From Nilaparvata lugens (Eukaryota > Arthropoda > Insecta > Hemiptera > Delphacidae): a stretch of DNA of 64,000 nt. The stretch is from assembly GCF_014356525.2 (NCBI RefSeq), contig NC_052517.1:3354742-3418741 (forward strand). The letters run 5' to 3'. Of the stretch, positions 20,970 through 33,159 are shown one piece after another. The notes below the pieces were generated by a model that had not been told where the DNA came from, did no database searches, and worked only from the letters and a program-made list of their open reading frames with translations. Position 1 is the stretch's first letter. Each line of letters begins with the position of its first letter. The translations under genes and the position numbers were made by a program.

Positions 20970-21589
20970 AACGATCACATGACATCCATCCCCCACCCAT
21001 CCCACAAATACAAACCTTTAAACCATGTTATAGAACGAATTGTATATATATATATATTATATAAACTCATGTTATTTCAATTATCCACTGCATAATGCTG
21101 TATATTACTGAAAGTTGATAACCCTGATCTACTTTCAGCCTACTTCATTTTATTAATCAATTATTTGATCTTATCTACCTATATAATTATTTTACTCTAT
21201 CAATTTTCTGTTTTTTTTCTCTTTAATATTCATATTTATTAAAACTTTTACAATATTTCCATTAATAAATAAATCCTTAGTTTAAATAACGAAATTAACG
21301 TTTTGGTAGAGAGTTAGTGGGGAGGATATTTTTAATATTCTTTCCGAAGAATGGACATTGATATGTCCAAAGCTCCGCCAATTTATGTAGATGCATAACA
21401 ATATGATTATTATCTATAGTTATTATATTACAAACTGCTTTTTCATATCATATACAGTTCAATAATTATTTTCTTAGTCTATATTATGGAAATTCATCTA
21501 TAATTTTGCTGTATTGTAAGCTATTGTATATAAGTGTATAAGCCAGTATATATTGTAATCTACATAAATAAAGTACTCAATCAATCAAT

Positions 21590-21596
<7 letters not shown>
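20970..21596 (+). mobile_element. LINE 3' UTR including a family B terminus
   Basis: 20970-21299 is the UTR, 21300-21596 is a complete family B sequence ending AATAAAGTACTCAATCAATC. The ~150 bp before family B (from about 21147) reappears inverted at 28605-28765, also next to family B, which confirms that the two parts are one transcript end. Confidence 0.78.
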
Positions 21597-21659
<63 letters not shown>

Positions 21660-21660
21660 T
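21594..21660. repeat. (TC)n then (AC)n microsatellite
   Basis: About 24 TC units followed by about 8 AC units, starting directly at the end of the (AATC)n tail. Confidence 0.92.
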
Positions 21661-21705
21661 CTCTTTTCAATGACATCTCACATCTCGTCATTTAATGTAA
21701 ATAAA

Positions 21706-22261
21706 CCAGTAGTTCTGTGAACAGTAGACCTCGCGCTCAGTAAGTTACATTGACCTATTGTTATTTTTTCTCAAAATTTGATGAATAATTTATCAATGTA
21801 AAATGTCTAGTAAATATCCTAAATAAACATAGAGCTTTCTGTCCTATCGTACCGTGACGTGTCGTCCCGGAATGTGAGTGTGAGCGCTGTAATCAGGTCT
21901 GGCTGCAACTGTCTACAACGTTGATGGAAAGATACATTTTCAAGATGTTCGATGTTTTTGAACGGGTAGTATTATAGTCCACTAAACAGCTGATTTATGA
22001 TGAATAATTCTATAGTCTGATTTCTACTCTAATATTGGCGTATGAAGGAGGCTCCCCTTTCCTTTTAATATTATCCTTGCAATGAAAAATTTCCAAAAAC
22101 CTTGTATATACGTCGACGCGCAATTTAAAAAGGAACATACCTGTCAAATTTCATAGATATCTATTACCGCGTTTCGCCGTAAATGCGCAACATAATATAA
22201 ACATTAAGAGAAATGCCAAACCGTCGACATGAATCTTAGACCTCACTTCGCTCGGTCAATA
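21706..22261 (-). mobile_element. Family A2 element
   Basis: Left end CCAGTAGTTCTGTGAAC (read on the minus strand as CTGG, still CTRR), right end CTTCGCTCGGTCAAT. A short family B 3' piece follows at once. Confidence 0.88.
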
Positions 22262-22303
22262 AGTGTATAAGCCAGTAAATATTGTAACATACATAAATAA
22301 AGA
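22262..22303 (+). mobile_element. Family B 3' scrap
   Basis: GTGTATAAGCCAGTAAATAT to AATAAAG. May be the host copy cut by the neighbouring family A element. Confidence 0.6.
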
Positions 22304-22324
22304 AACCTAATGTAATCTAATTTA

Positions 22325-22603
22325 TTTGGTAGAGAGTTAGTGAGAAGGATATTCTTATTATTTTTTCCGAAGAATGGACATTGATATGTCCAAAGCTCCG
22401 CCAATTTATGTAGATGCATAACAATATTATCTATAGTTATTACCAATTGCTATTCTCATATCATATACAGTTCAATAATTATTTTCTCAGTATATATTAG
22501 GTGAATTCATCCATAATTTTGCTGTATTGTAAGCTATTGTATATAAGTGTATAAACCAGTATAGATTGTAATCTACATAAATAGAATACTCAATCAATCA
22601 ATC
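22325..22603 (+). mobile_element. Family B unit
   Basis: Full length, slightly diverged (signal AATAGAA in place of AATAAAG), tail CAATCAATCAATC. Confidence 0.85.
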
Positions 22604-22650
22604 TCTCTCAGTTTTTCTCAATCTGTATTCTTCGATCTCTATCTGAATAT

Positions 22651-22925
22651 CACAGAGAAAAGGTAGCGTAAGTAGATATCCCATGGTATAGGGCGTTTAC
22701 GTCGCAACTTTTACTGTTATCCCAAGCCGATAGTTCACGTAGTTCTTTCCCATGCAGCTGTGTGACGCTGGTAGTATCTCTTATTGTGCCGTTCATACAC
22801 TATCACCCCAACAAAACAGTAAAAACTGACAATAATCGACAGTAATCGGCTTGACATAACAGCAGAAGTTGCGACATAAATTCCCTATACCATGGGATAT
22901 CTACTTATGCTATTGTTTCTCTATG
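22651..22925. mobile_element. Family D MITE, copy 3
   Basis: Left end CACAGAGAAAAGG (diverged), right end GTTTCTCTATG. No target duplication found. Confidence 0.82.
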
Positions 22926-23073
22926 GTTGCATTGACCTGTTGTTATGTTTTCCTAAAAAATTATGAATAATTTATCAATTTAAAATGTCTAGAAAAAACC
23001 CTAGAGAAACATAGAGCTCTCTGTCCCATCGTACCGTGACGTGTCGTCCCGGAATGTGAGTGTGAGCGCTGTA
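22926..23073 (-). mobile_element. Family A2 internal fragment
   Basis: Starts at GCATTGACCTGTTGTTATG and stops at GTGAGTGTGAGCGCTG; both element ends are missing. Confidence 0.75.
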
Positions 23074-23471
23074 TATGTATCTAAACTCAAAACTTTGTTA
23101 TCTTCAATAATATCGATTGAATTGGATTGAAAAATATGAATTGATAAGATATGGCTGAAACTGAATTAAGCTCTTCTCTCTTCCTCTTGTTCCTTCTTTC
23201 TCTTCTCTCGTACTGTCTTTGTTTCATATTTTCATCCCTCCGCTCACCCCACCGTCACCAGCTCCTCCTCATCCTCCTCCACCTCATCCACAACCTCCTC
23301 TTCCTCCTCATCCACCTCCAACTGTTCCTCCTCACTCCTCCTTTACAGTTCAGACAGAAAACTCGTTAGCGAATCTGAAATTAGAAATTCCGCCATTTCA
23401 CAGAGCGCTGGATTCAATTTGCAACCTCTGTTTCCCTACTAAACGCAATACGCAACGTTCACCTGTGTTAC
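23074..23471. repeat. Spacer with CCTCCA-rich tract
   Basis: 23240-23345 is C-rich (CCTCCT/CCACCT) and reads as Pro-rich in one frame. No gene recognised in the remainder. Confidence 0.6.
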
Positions 23472-23850
23472 GCCAAAAAAGCCCTTGCAGTAAAATACTG
23501 AAAAAAGTAATTCAAATTACGACTACAGAGTAGCTAAATTCACTGGCTTTAATTATGCATTATTTGATTATGGTTCCTTGAAACATGTTAATCTATAATA
23601 ATTTAATAAAGGAAAGAGCTGGCTTATACACGTAGGGGATAGGAAATTCACGAATGACGCATCATCACGTCTCAACTACTCAACTCATTAACTTGAAATG
23701 CTGCATGTACATTCTTTATTCACCAAAAAAAGTCCTTGCAGTAAAAGACTAAAAAAGTAAATCGAATTACTACTAAAAAGTAGCTAAATTAACTGGCTTT
23801 AATTAGTAATTATTTAATAATTATGGTTCCTTGAAACATGTTAATCTATA
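23472..23850. repeat. ~125-bp direct repeat flanking family O copy 2
   Basis: The block with CCTTGCAGTAAAA, GTAGCTAAATT and TTCCTTGAAACATGTTAATC occurs at 23476-23600 and again at 23730-23851. Family O sequence (GGGGATAGGAAATTCACGA) lies at about 23610-23715 between them. Confidence 0.7.
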
Positions 23851-24818
23851 ATTGACCGAGCGAAGTGAGGTCTAAGATTCAAGTCGACGGTTTGGCATTT
23901 CTCTTAATGTTTAAATGTTTGAATGTTTAAGGGCTGGTTTCCGAGCTCGGGATTTAGCTAAGTCCTAGACTTTAAACAGCTGGAGTCAGAAAATTGGTTT
24001 TCCAAAACGGGGCGTAGTCGCAGTCATTGTCATAGTCACGTTTGAATTAAATTTAGAAAAACTAGAAAATTGAACACAAAATAAAATGAAGAGAAAATAG
24101 TGTAGAGTTTCAGCTATTTTGAATTATTTAGGAATGTTCAATTTCGTCAAGGAAAAACGTTTCCAATTATAGAAATGAGAAAATAAAAACTACAACTACT
24201 GTTATAAAAGCTGCGACTACGCCCCGTTTTCGAAAGCCAATTTTCTGATTCCAGCTGTTTAAAGTCTAGTTCTTAGCTAAATCTCGAGCTCGGAAACCGG
24301 CCCTAAATGTTTATATGTTTGTATGTTTTTATGTTGCGCATTTACGGCGAAACGAGGTTATATATTTTCATGAAATTTGACAGGTATGTTCCTTTTCAAA
24401 TTGCGCGTCGACGTATATACAAGGTTTTTGGAAATTTTGCATTCCAAGGATAATATAAAAGGAAAAAGGAGCCTCCTCCATACGCCAATATTACCGTATA
24501 AATCAGACTATAGAATTATTCATCATAAATCAGCTGTCTAGTGGACTATAATTCTACCCGTTCAAAAACATCGAACATCTTGAAAATTGTATCTTTCCAT
24601 CAACGTTGTAGACAGTTGCAGCCAGACCTGATAACAGCGCTCACACTCACATTCCGGGACGACACGTCACGGTACGATAGGACAGAAAGCTCTATGTTTA
24701 TTTACGATTCTTTCTAGACATTTTTAATTAATAAATTATTTATTAATTTTTGAGAAAACATAGCAACAGGTCAATGTAACTCACTGAGCGCGAGGTCTAC
24801 TGTTCACAGAACTAGTAG
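23851..24818 (+). mobile_element. Family A2 element carrying a family E MITE
   Basis: 5' ATTGACCGAGCG; 3' end altered to GAACTAGTAG before T. The MITE is nested in the AATGTTTA region of the 5' core. Confidence 0.86.
23931..24303. mobile_element. Family E MITE, copy 1
   Basis: GGGCTGGTTTCCGAGCTCGG to CGAGCTCGGAAACCGGCCC, flanked by TAA on both sides. 3-bp TWA duplication and GGGCC-type ends fit PIF/Harbinger MITEs. Same position in the host element as copy 2. Confidence 0.82.
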
Positions 24819-24839
24819 TTTTCATAGAGTCTATTTAAA

Positions 24840-25477
24840 TTTCTAGATAATATTTCTCGCGAGATACGGTAAGATGTTTGAATGATTATACAGCTGATCT
24901 CCCACACAGGCACACGCATCTTTTGTTATCGACAGACGACGAAATCTGTTCAAGATGGCGGCTGAAATGGCGAAAATGTTGTCAAAAACAGGGTTTTTCG
25001 CGATTTTCTCGAAAACGGCTCCAACAATTTTGATTAAAGTTATTATACCTGAAATAGTCATCGATAAGCTCTATCAACTGCCACAAGTCCCATATCTGTA
25101 AAAATTTCAGGAGCTCCGCCCCATCTATACAAAGTTGGATTTCAGATTCTCAATTATCAGGCATCAGATACAATTCGAACAAAAAATTTCGAGTGGAAAA
25201 GATTGAACAATTAATGTTTTGTAACATTTTCACCTAAAATTGAAAATAAGCTCGAAATTTGAGAAAATGTGATTATCCAATTGCAAATTATTGTTGATTC
25301 TATTGAATCATTCACTATAAAGAGATAGCAGACTTCAGTCTCCAGCGTTATTGCCCTGTCACCAGCTGGCTCAAATCTTTGAATAGTAGATTTGAGATGC
25401 GCGGGAACACTAGCGTCAGATGATCAATTTTTATAATGGCAAGGAAAGTTGTGTGAGTGTGCCACACCAGATTTTTT
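24840..25477 (+). mobile_element. Family N repeat, 5' truncated
   Basis: From about 24950 (TCAAGATGGCGGCTGAAATG) to GAGTGTGCCACACCAGATTT at 25477. The first ~100 bp of this interval are not clearly part of N. Confidence 0.75.
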
Positions 25478-25551
25478 GATTATTTATTCAGCGTATGGCA
25501 GATACACAACAAATAATATAGCTCATGAGTTTCAAATACCTAGTTATACCA

Positions 25552-25735
25552 TAGAGAAACAATAGCTTGAGAGGAAAGAATCGGTTTACACGTAGGGGAT
25601 GGGAAATTCACGAATGACGCATCATCACGTCTCAACTACTCAACTCATTAACTTGAAATTTGCATATAAATTCTTAATTAACCGAGGATGGTTATAGACC
25701 TATTTCAAATTCGTATGGTTCCTTAAAACATGTTG
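25552..25735 (+). mobile_element. Family D end scrap plus family O copy 3
   Basis: 25552-25568 is the family D terminus CATAGAGAAACAATAGC without the rest of the MITE. Family O sequence follows (ATCATCACGTCTCAACTACT at about 25620). Confidence 0.65.
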
Positions 25736-25814
25736 ATTAATGAATAATTGAATAGAATTTCACATTTATTTCGGATATCCACTTGCTTATTTAGGGCTAT
25801 GATTTATAAAGGAG

Positions 25815-26198
25815 TGGAAAAAAAGTAGAAGAACAAGAAGAAGAAGAAGAAGGAGAGAAGAAGGATGAAGAGGAAGAAGAAGAAGAAAGAGAAAAAGAAG
25901 AAGAAAATAATTCTAAATCGGTGGTTGGTGACCCAAAAAGGTATTAAACCTGGAGACCAACCGTAAAAATCATTGAAAATCCCCTTTTTATTACCCCACA
26001 GGTTAGAGCCAAGGGTTTTAAGAGACTCACTCGCTCTCACTCTCTCTTTCACTCTCTCTAACTCTCTCACTATCTCTCTATCCATCTCTTTCACCTCTCT
26101 CTATCTCTCTTATTTTACCTGTCCTTACTTCTCATTTCTCTTCTTATTCTTCTTCTTCTTCCTCATCTTCTTCTTCATCTCCTTCTTCCAATCTTCTT

Positions 26199-26229
<31 letters not shown>

Positions 26230-26312
26230 TTCTTCTTCTTCTTCTTCTTCTTCTTCTTCTTCTCCTTCTCCTGCTTCTTCTTCTTCTTCTACTTCTTCTT
26301 CTTCTCTCATAA
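25815..26312. repeat. Purine (GAA)n then (TC)n and (TTC)n
   Basis: GAA-rich 25825-25910; CTCT-rich 26030-26110; (TTC)n 26150-26305. Frames here are repeat artefacts. Confidence 0.85.
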
Positions 26313-26656
26313 AATAAAAGCTCTCCTAAGCTCCTATTGTACAGCTATTCTCTCACCCAGACTATGTGGTATTAAATATATATTTTATTATGCTATCATC
26401 AGCAGAAAAGTGAAGGAGCTCGTAAAATACTGGAAGAATATTATTTCAACGTGGAAGAAAAGTTTCGTTACATTGTTGCCAATACTCGAATCACGTTTAT
26501 AAAAACAGCATTTCAGTTGCTCTAGATTCTACATCGCATTATTAATCCATTTTAATCTATAGATTGCTGTGAATTTTATCAAATTAATTGACTTTAAATT
26601 GAATTTTGCTCTCATAATTCGTAATTTTATAGAGTAAAACAATCATAGAGTCGATG
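26313..26656. other. Unique AT-rich spacer
   Basis: Nothing recognised. Confidence 0.5.
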
Positions 26657-27030
26657 CTATAGTGAGGTCCACGTTCTAATGGCATTGAAGAAAGATAGGA
26701 GAACAACGTTGCCGATCCTCTGTCTCGTCAATGCCTTCTATAGACGGTAGTTGATACAGGTTTATTGATATAATATTATCTGTTCATTTTCGTTTAGAAT
26801 AATCAATCATATTTTATTAAGCAATGAATTATATTTTTCAATAATTTCATGATGAATTTTCATAGTTTATTAATATATCAATTAATTATTAATTCTACAT
26901 TGTTAAAATATGATACGACAACAGAGCAAAGCGAGAAAGAGATAGCGCTATCCGCTTTGTTGAATGATAGACAAGGATAGCAATAGCATTGCTAATCAAA
27001 CACTGCCATTATAACGTGGACCTCAGTATA
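26657..27030. mobile_element. Family C MITE, long form
   Basis: CTATAGTGAGGTCCACG to CGTGGACCTCAGTATAG, ~374 bp. The long form has extra AT-rich interior relative to the ~220-bp copies. Confidence 0.83.
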
Positions 27031-27119
27031 GCGAATTGCTCCTTAATAAAGCTCGTTTATTAGGTTGAAATTCAATTTACAAAATATTTTGATTTTGAAA
27101 GTATGTTCGATTGGTTTTG

Positions 27120-27474
27120 TAGATGATGAGGAGGAGGAGGAGAATGACAAGGAGCTATTGGAGGAGGATGTGAAGATAGAGAAGGAGAAAGAGTAGAGGG
27201 TGGTGAAGGAGATTGATTGATTGATTGAGTACTTTATTTATGTAGATTACAATATATACTGGCTTATACACTTATATACAATAGCTTACAATACAGCAAA
27301 ATTATAGATGAATTTACATGATATAGACTAAGAAAATAATTATTGAACTGTATATGATATGAAAAAGCAATTTGTAATATAATAACTATAGATAATAATT
27401 ATATTTTTATGCTTATAAAAGTACATAAATTGGCGGAGCTTTGGACATATCAATGTCCATTCTTCGGAAAGGGA
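27120..27474 (-). mobile_element. Family B unit, minus strand, preceded by (GGA)n
   Basis: 27120-27210 is purine-rich. Family B occupies 27211-27474, starting at the GATTGATTGATTGAGTACTT tail and stopping at TCTTCGGAAAGG, so its 5' ~35 bp are missing. Confidence 0.83.
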
Positions 27475-28299
27475 GAGGGAGAGGAAGAAAGGAGAGAAGG
27501 AGAAGTAAAAAATAGTAGGAGAATTATTATTACAAACGATTACTGTTTTATGAGAAACTTTTAACAGTTTCTTTAAAAAGAAACTTTTACGATTACTTTT
27601 TAAAAGAAAATATGTTGGGAGGGAGTTAGAAGACAAAAAGGATAAAGGAATAGAAGGAGTGTGAGAAGGAGGAGGTGGAGAGGTAGGAGAAGGAGGAGAA
27701 GACGAAGAAGGAGCGTGAGGAGGAAGAGGAGGAGGATGAGGAGCATGAAGGGAAAGAGAAGGTGGAAGATAAAGAGATTAACGAATAAAAGATGCCAATT
27801 ATTCTTAGAAGGTTGAGACTTAGGAGAGGAGGTCGAAGAAAAGAGGAGGAAGCGGAAGATGATGAGGATGAGGAGGAGGAAGATGAGGAAAAAGATGTGA
27901 AAAATGGATAGAAGAGGAAGAAATATGAGAAAGAAGAAGAGGAGAAGCAGTAGAGATGTGAGGTGTTGATACGATACATGCTCCAGTATTTCTAGGCGCC
28001 CGCAAGTGTTACCTCAAGTATGTTTCAAAGTAAAACAATAGCATAGGGCAGGAAAACACAATAGAATGCGCCCTAAAGGATACTTGAAGGATACTCGAGG
28101 CATCCTTCAAGGACCTTTATGGAGGGGTTCGGTTGATGGAGGAGGAGGAAAACCGGGGGGAAAGAAAGAAAGAAAGAGGTGGAGGAAGAGGAGGAGAAGG
28201 AGGAAGAGGATGAGGTAGGGGTGGTGAAGAAGTAGAAGGGTGATGAGGAAGAGGAGGATGAGAAGGAGGAGAAGAAGGAGGATGAAGAAGAGGAGAAGG
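27475..28299. repeat. Purine-rich degenerate minisatellite
   Basis: GGA/GAA-rich at 27650-27770, 27825-27960 and 28130-28298, separated by short unique spacers. 28020-28125 has a small stem of CTTGAAGGATACTCGAGG with CATCCTTCAAGG. Confidence 0.75.
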
Positions 28300-28765
28300 A
28301 TTGATTGATTGATTGATTGATTGATTGAGTACTTTATTTATGTAGATTACAATATATACTGGCTTATACACTTATATACAATAGCTTACAATACAGCAAA
28401 ATTATAGCTGAATTACATAATATAGACTAAGAAAATAATTGTTGATCTGTATATGATATGAGAAAGCAATTTGTAATATAATAACTATAGATAATTATAT
28501 TGTTATGCATCTACATAAATTGGCGGAGTTTTGGACATATCAATGTCCATTCTTCGGAAACAATATTAAAAATATCTTTCCCACTAACTCTCTACCAAAA
28601 CGTTAATTTCATTAATTCAACTAAGGATTGATTTGTGTATGAAAATATTGTAAAAGTTTTAATTAATATGAAGATTTGAGAGAAAAAACTGAAAATTGAT
28701 AAAGTAAAATAATTATACAGGTAAATGAGATCAAATCATTGATTAATAAAATGGAGAAGGCTTTA
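28300..28765 (-). mobile_element. LINE 3' end with longer UTR, minus strand
   Basis: Family B at 28300-28604, extended to about 28765 by the LINE UTR also seen at 21147-21299. Shows that some insertions extend past the usual family B start. Confidence 0.82.
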
Positions 28766-28890
28766 AGTAGAGAGAGAGAGAGTGAGAGAATCCTCTCAGA
28801 GAGGTCCTCTCTGCCACACAATCCTAAGAGAGAGTGAGTGAGTGAGTGAGAGAGAAATATTGAGAATGAGAGAGTGTGTGAGAGAGAGAG
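28766..28890. repeat. (GA)n-rich tract
   Basis: Interrupted AGAG/GTGA repeats; includes the small palindrome CTCTCAGAGAGGTCCTCTCT. Confidence 0.8.
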
Positions 28891-29173
28891 ATTGATTGAT
28901 TGAGTACTTTATGTAGATTACAATATAATTATACTGGCTTATACACTTATATACAATAGCTTACAATACAGCAAAATTATAGATGAATTACATAATATAG
29001 ACTAAGAAAATAATTGTTGAACTGTATATGGGATGCAAAAGCAATTTGTAATATAATAACTATAGATAATTATATTGTTCTGCATCTACATAAATTGGCG
29101 GAGCTTTGGACATATCAATGTCTATTCTTCGGAAACAATATTCAGAATATCCTTTCCACTAACTCTCTACCAA
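28891..29173 (-). mobile_element. Family B unit, minus strand
   Basis: Full length, ending CTAACTCTCTACCAAATAAG. Followed by ~80 bp of GGA-rich sequence. Confidence 0.86.
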
Positions 29174-29295
29174 ATAAGGTGAAAGAGAAGGAGAAGAAAT
29201 AGGAAGAAGAGGAGGAGGAGGAAGTGGAGGAAGAGGAAACGGAGGAGGAAATGGAATATTAACATACTTGTCCCGGGTATGACGTTAAACTGCCT

Positions 29296-29450
29296 ATAGT
29301 GAGGTCCACGTTATAATGGCAGTATTTGATTAACATTGGTGTTGCTATCCTTGTCTATCATCCCACAAAGCAGATAGCGCTACCCCTTTCTAGCTTTGCA
29401 ACGTTGTCAGATCGGGTTTTAACAATTTGGAAATATAATTAATCAACAAA
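29296..29450. mobile_element. Family C MITE, right end lost
   Basis: Starts TATAGTGAGGTCCACGTTAT; internal ATTAATCAA reached, then different sequence. Confidence 0.75.
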
Positions 29451-29496
29451 ATTTTCATACTTCATTATTTAATCATTGAAAAATGATTAAGATATA

Positions 29497-30140
29497 ATTG
29501 ACCGAGCGGAGTGAGGTCTAAGATTCAAGTCGATGGTTTGGCATTTCTCTCAATGTTTAAATGTTTGAATGTTTATATGTTGCGCATTTACGGCGAAACG
29601 CGGTAAAAGATTTCCATGAGATTTGACAGGTATGTTCATTTTTTAATTGCGCGTCGACGTATATACAAGGTTTTTTGAAATTTTTCATTTCAAGGATAAT
29701 ATAAAAGGAAAAAGGAGCCTCCTTCATACGCCAATATTAGAGTTAAAATCAGACTATAGAATTATTCATCATAAATCAGCTGTCTAGTGGACTATAATAC
29801 TACCCGTTCAAAACCATCGAACATCTTGAAAATGTATCTTTCCATTAACGTTAGTAGACAGTTGACTATAATACTAACTGTTCAAAAACATCGAACATCT
29901 TGAAAATTGTATTTTTCCATCAACGTTGTAGACAGTTGCAGCCAGACCTGATAACAGCGCTCACACTCACATTCCGGGACGACACGTCACGTTACGATAT
30001 AGGACAGAAAGCTCTATGTTTATTTAGGATTTTTTCTAGACATTTTTAATTGATAAATTTCTTATTAATTTTTGAGAAAACATAACAACAGGTCAATGTA
30101 ACTCCCTGAGCGCGAGGTCTACTGTTCACAGAACTACTAG
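29497..30140 (+). mobile_element. Family A2 element with internal duplication
   Basis: 5' ATTGACCGAGCGGAGTGAGG, 3' CTAG at 30137-30140. The block around GTTCAAAACCATCGAACATC (about 29786-29870) is tandemly duplicated at 29871-29940, which makes this copy longer than the others. Confidence 0.87.
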
Positions 30141-30503
30141 TAGCGTATAAGTGGGTTTTCGAGGACTGATGCAATTTGGCTCATAACAGAAATAAGCACG
30201 TCTTAACTGGGATGTGACATGACATGTGTTAATAATATATGACAGCTCTGCTGTTGAAACTCCCTGGATACCTTAAATCCTTCAATTCTGTATACCTGTA
30301 TATATTGTAGCGTACAGTATATAAATGCACTGTACTGTGTAAATGTTGTATCTAACGTTGTACCTATATATATACCATGGCATATTACTATAAATGATAC
30401 AGTGTCATTACAGAATGATACAGTATCATCACAACTTGATACACAACACCATAGTTTGATACAAAACTTCCAAACTTTGAATGAATTCTACAAACCAAGG
30501 GTT
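30141..30503. repeat. Spacer with GATACAGTATCAT repeats
   Basis: 30395-30480 holds GATACAGTGTCAT, GATACAGTATCATCACAAC and TTGATACACAACACCAT, matching part of the 168-bp array unit at 34.5 kb. The rest is unrecognised. Confidence 0.6.
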
Positions 30504-30556
30504 CTATAGTGAGGTTCACGTTATAATGGCAGTGGAGAAAGATAGGAGAACAATTT
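30504..30556. mobile_element. Family C MITE left-end fragment
   Basis: CTATAGTGAGGTTCACG then the internal AGATAGGAGAACAA; cut by family N. Confidence 0.75.
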
Positions 30557-30559
30557 TTA

Positions 30560-30705
30560 CTTATTTATTACTTTCCTTGTCCTATTACCATAGGTAAGGA
30601 AAGTATTGATTTCGAAAAAAAATAAGGTAGGCCTACCCCAATTTCTAAATTTCTATATGTTTCAAGGTCCCCTGTGTCCAAGAAAGTGGTTTTTGGGTAT
30701 TATTG

Positions 30706-30755
<50 letters not shown>

Positions 30756-30763
30756 TGTGTGTG

Positions 30764-30798
<35 letters not shown>

Positions 30799-31473
30799 AG
30801 TATATGTGCGTCTGTGTACACGATATCTCCTCTCCCAATTAACGGAATGACTTGAAATTTGGAACTTAAGGTCCTTACAATATAAGGATCCGAAACGAAC
30901 AATTTCGATCAAATGCAATTCAAGATGGCGGCTGAAATGGCGAGAATGTTGTCAAAAACAGGGTTTCTCGCGATTTTCTTGAAAACGGCTCCAACGATTT
31001 TGATCAAATTTATACCTAAAATAGTCATTGATAAGCTCTATCAACTGCTCCAAGTCCCATATCTGTAAAAATGTCAGGAGCTCCGCCCATCAATGCAAAG
31101 TGTGATTTTAGATTCCCAATTATCAGGCTTCAGATACAATTCGAACAAAAAATTCAAGTGTAAAAAAAGATTGAGAATGAAAATCTGTACAATTAATGTT
31201 AAGTAAAATTTTCACCTAAAATTGGAAATAAGCTCGAAATTCGAGAAAATGTGATTATTCAATTGCAAACTGTTCGAAACTGTTGATTCTATTGAATCAT
31301 AGCATTCTATGAAGAGATAGCAGACTTCGTGTGTCTGCAGCTTTATTGTGCTGTCACCAGCTGGCTCAGATCTTTCAATAGTAGACTCTTGAGATGTGCG
31401 TGAACACTAGCGTCAAGTGATCAACTTTCATAACGGCATGGAAAGTTGTGTGAGTGCGCCACACCAGATTTTT
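30560..31473 (+). mobile_element. Family N repeat, most complete copy, with (TG)n
   Basis: Starts TTACTTTCCTTGTCCTATTA and ends GGAAAGTTGTGTGAGTGCGC plus CACACCAGATTTTTT. ACTTTCC at the start and GGAAAGT near the end are inverses. Contains a (TG)n microsatellite at 30709-30797. The 42.4 kb copy has only short GTGTGT here, so the microsatellite expanded inside the element. No transposase seen. Confidence 0.75.
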
Positions 31474-31647
31474 TTCTCTGCCATGTAACCCATGTCAGAA
31501 GTATTTATTAAACATGAAAAAAACATTTACAATATGGAAAAAAAGTCCTTTACATACTTGGATTAATTTCCTTAAACTAACGTATAGCATCCCACTATAG
31601 AGTCTATGTGTCGGGAGGCATTTAGTCTAAAATTCTAAATATAACTA
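31474..31647. other. Short unique spacer
   Basis: Nothing recognised. Confidence 0.5.
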
Positions 31648-31968
31648 TGTTGCCGAACCTCTATTTTGCCAACGCCTTTTATAGACGGTAGCTGATAAAG
31701 GTTTATTGATGTAATATTAACGGTTCATGCTCGTTTAAATTAATCTAATATATATTTTATCAAGCAAGAAATTATATTTCTCAATAATTTCATATTAAGA
31801 TGAAATATTTTATTGAATAATTATTATTTCTACATTGTTGAAAAGCGATCTTGCACCAGAGTAAAGCGAGAAAGAGATAGCGCTATCCACTTCGTGAAAT
31901 GATAGACAAGGATAGCAGTACAATTGCTAATCAAATACTGCCATTATAACGTGAACCTCTCTATATAT
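31648..31968. mobile_element. Family C MITE, long form, left end lost
   Basis: Begins inside at TGCCGAACCTCTATTTTGCC and ends ACGTGAACCTCTCTATA. Confidence 0.75.
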
Positions 31969-31976
31969 TGATTGAT

Positions 31977-32197
31977 ATATAGTGTGGTCCACCTTATAAT
32001 GGCAGTGGATGAAGATAGAAGAATAGCGATGCCGATTCTCTGCATTAATTAATTATATTTCTAAATTGTCAAAAACATAATTGTCATCGTTGTGGACCTA
32101 GAAAAGGATAGTACCACCGGCTTTGTCGAATGATAGACGAGGATAGCAAAACCAAAGTTGATCAAATACTGCCATTATAACGTGGACCGCACTATAG
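31977..32197. mobile_element. Family C MITE, short form
   Basis: TATAGTGTGGTCCACC to GTGGACCGCACTATAG. The GTGTGG/CCGCAC change is shared with 15996-16216, defining a subfamily. Confidence 0.84.
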
Positions 32198-32650
32198 TAG
32201 GATTACAGATTTATGGGCGAGTTAGAATTATAGTCCTATCAAGTTGATTGATGAAAGCATTCGAACGTTATCGTCAAATATACAAACAACCCCACAAACA
32301 GACAACAACGATATGATCATTGAGTCAAAAGTTAGTAGGAACTCGTTGCGCTCGTTCAATTAAATGTGAGATAACATCGTATGATGTCACAAAGTTTGAA
32401 CAATAAATCAGCCATTGTACCTGGAGATTAGTTGAAACGGACGGTATATATATACAACCTGTATATATTTGTAACTTTATATACCTGTGGTAAATAGTCT
32501 AGTGCTTTATATAGTACAGGACAACTAAATTGTTTGCGTAAAGGATTACTCTCAATGTAAAACAACACTGCGTTGACAGGCTTAACGAGCTGCACTACAC
32601 AAAGGAAGCTCAAGCGCACTTGATTTAAATCTCAAATTCTCTACACATCA
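32198..32650. other. Gene-free stretch
   Basis: No gene recognised. CTCGTTGCGCTCG at about 32342 is a GC-rich near-palindrome of the kind seen at transposon ends. Confidence 0.45.
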
Positions 32651-32654
32651 GTCA

Positions 32655-33045
<391 letters not shown>

Positions 33046-33159
33046 AGTTGTGTGTTAATAGGAAAGATTTTATAATCTGCTTAGACAGTCGAGAATTATT
33101 TGTTGAAACACCGCCGATTCATGTAGTTACATTACAATATCCTTTTATTGCATATATCC
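33046..33159. repeat. Direct repeat partner of 35150-35232
   Basis: TTTGTTGAAACACCGCCGAT and the preceding TTGTGTGTTAATAGGAAAGA have a diverged second copy at 35155-35233, 2.1 kb away. Confidence 0.6.

Noticed and set aside
23219..23533. 104-codon Pro-rich frame
   Set aside because: First half is a CCT/CCA-rich simple repeat and the rest has no recognisable feature.
30606..30842. Cys/Val-rich frame
   Set aside because: It is the (TG)n microsatellite inside family N.
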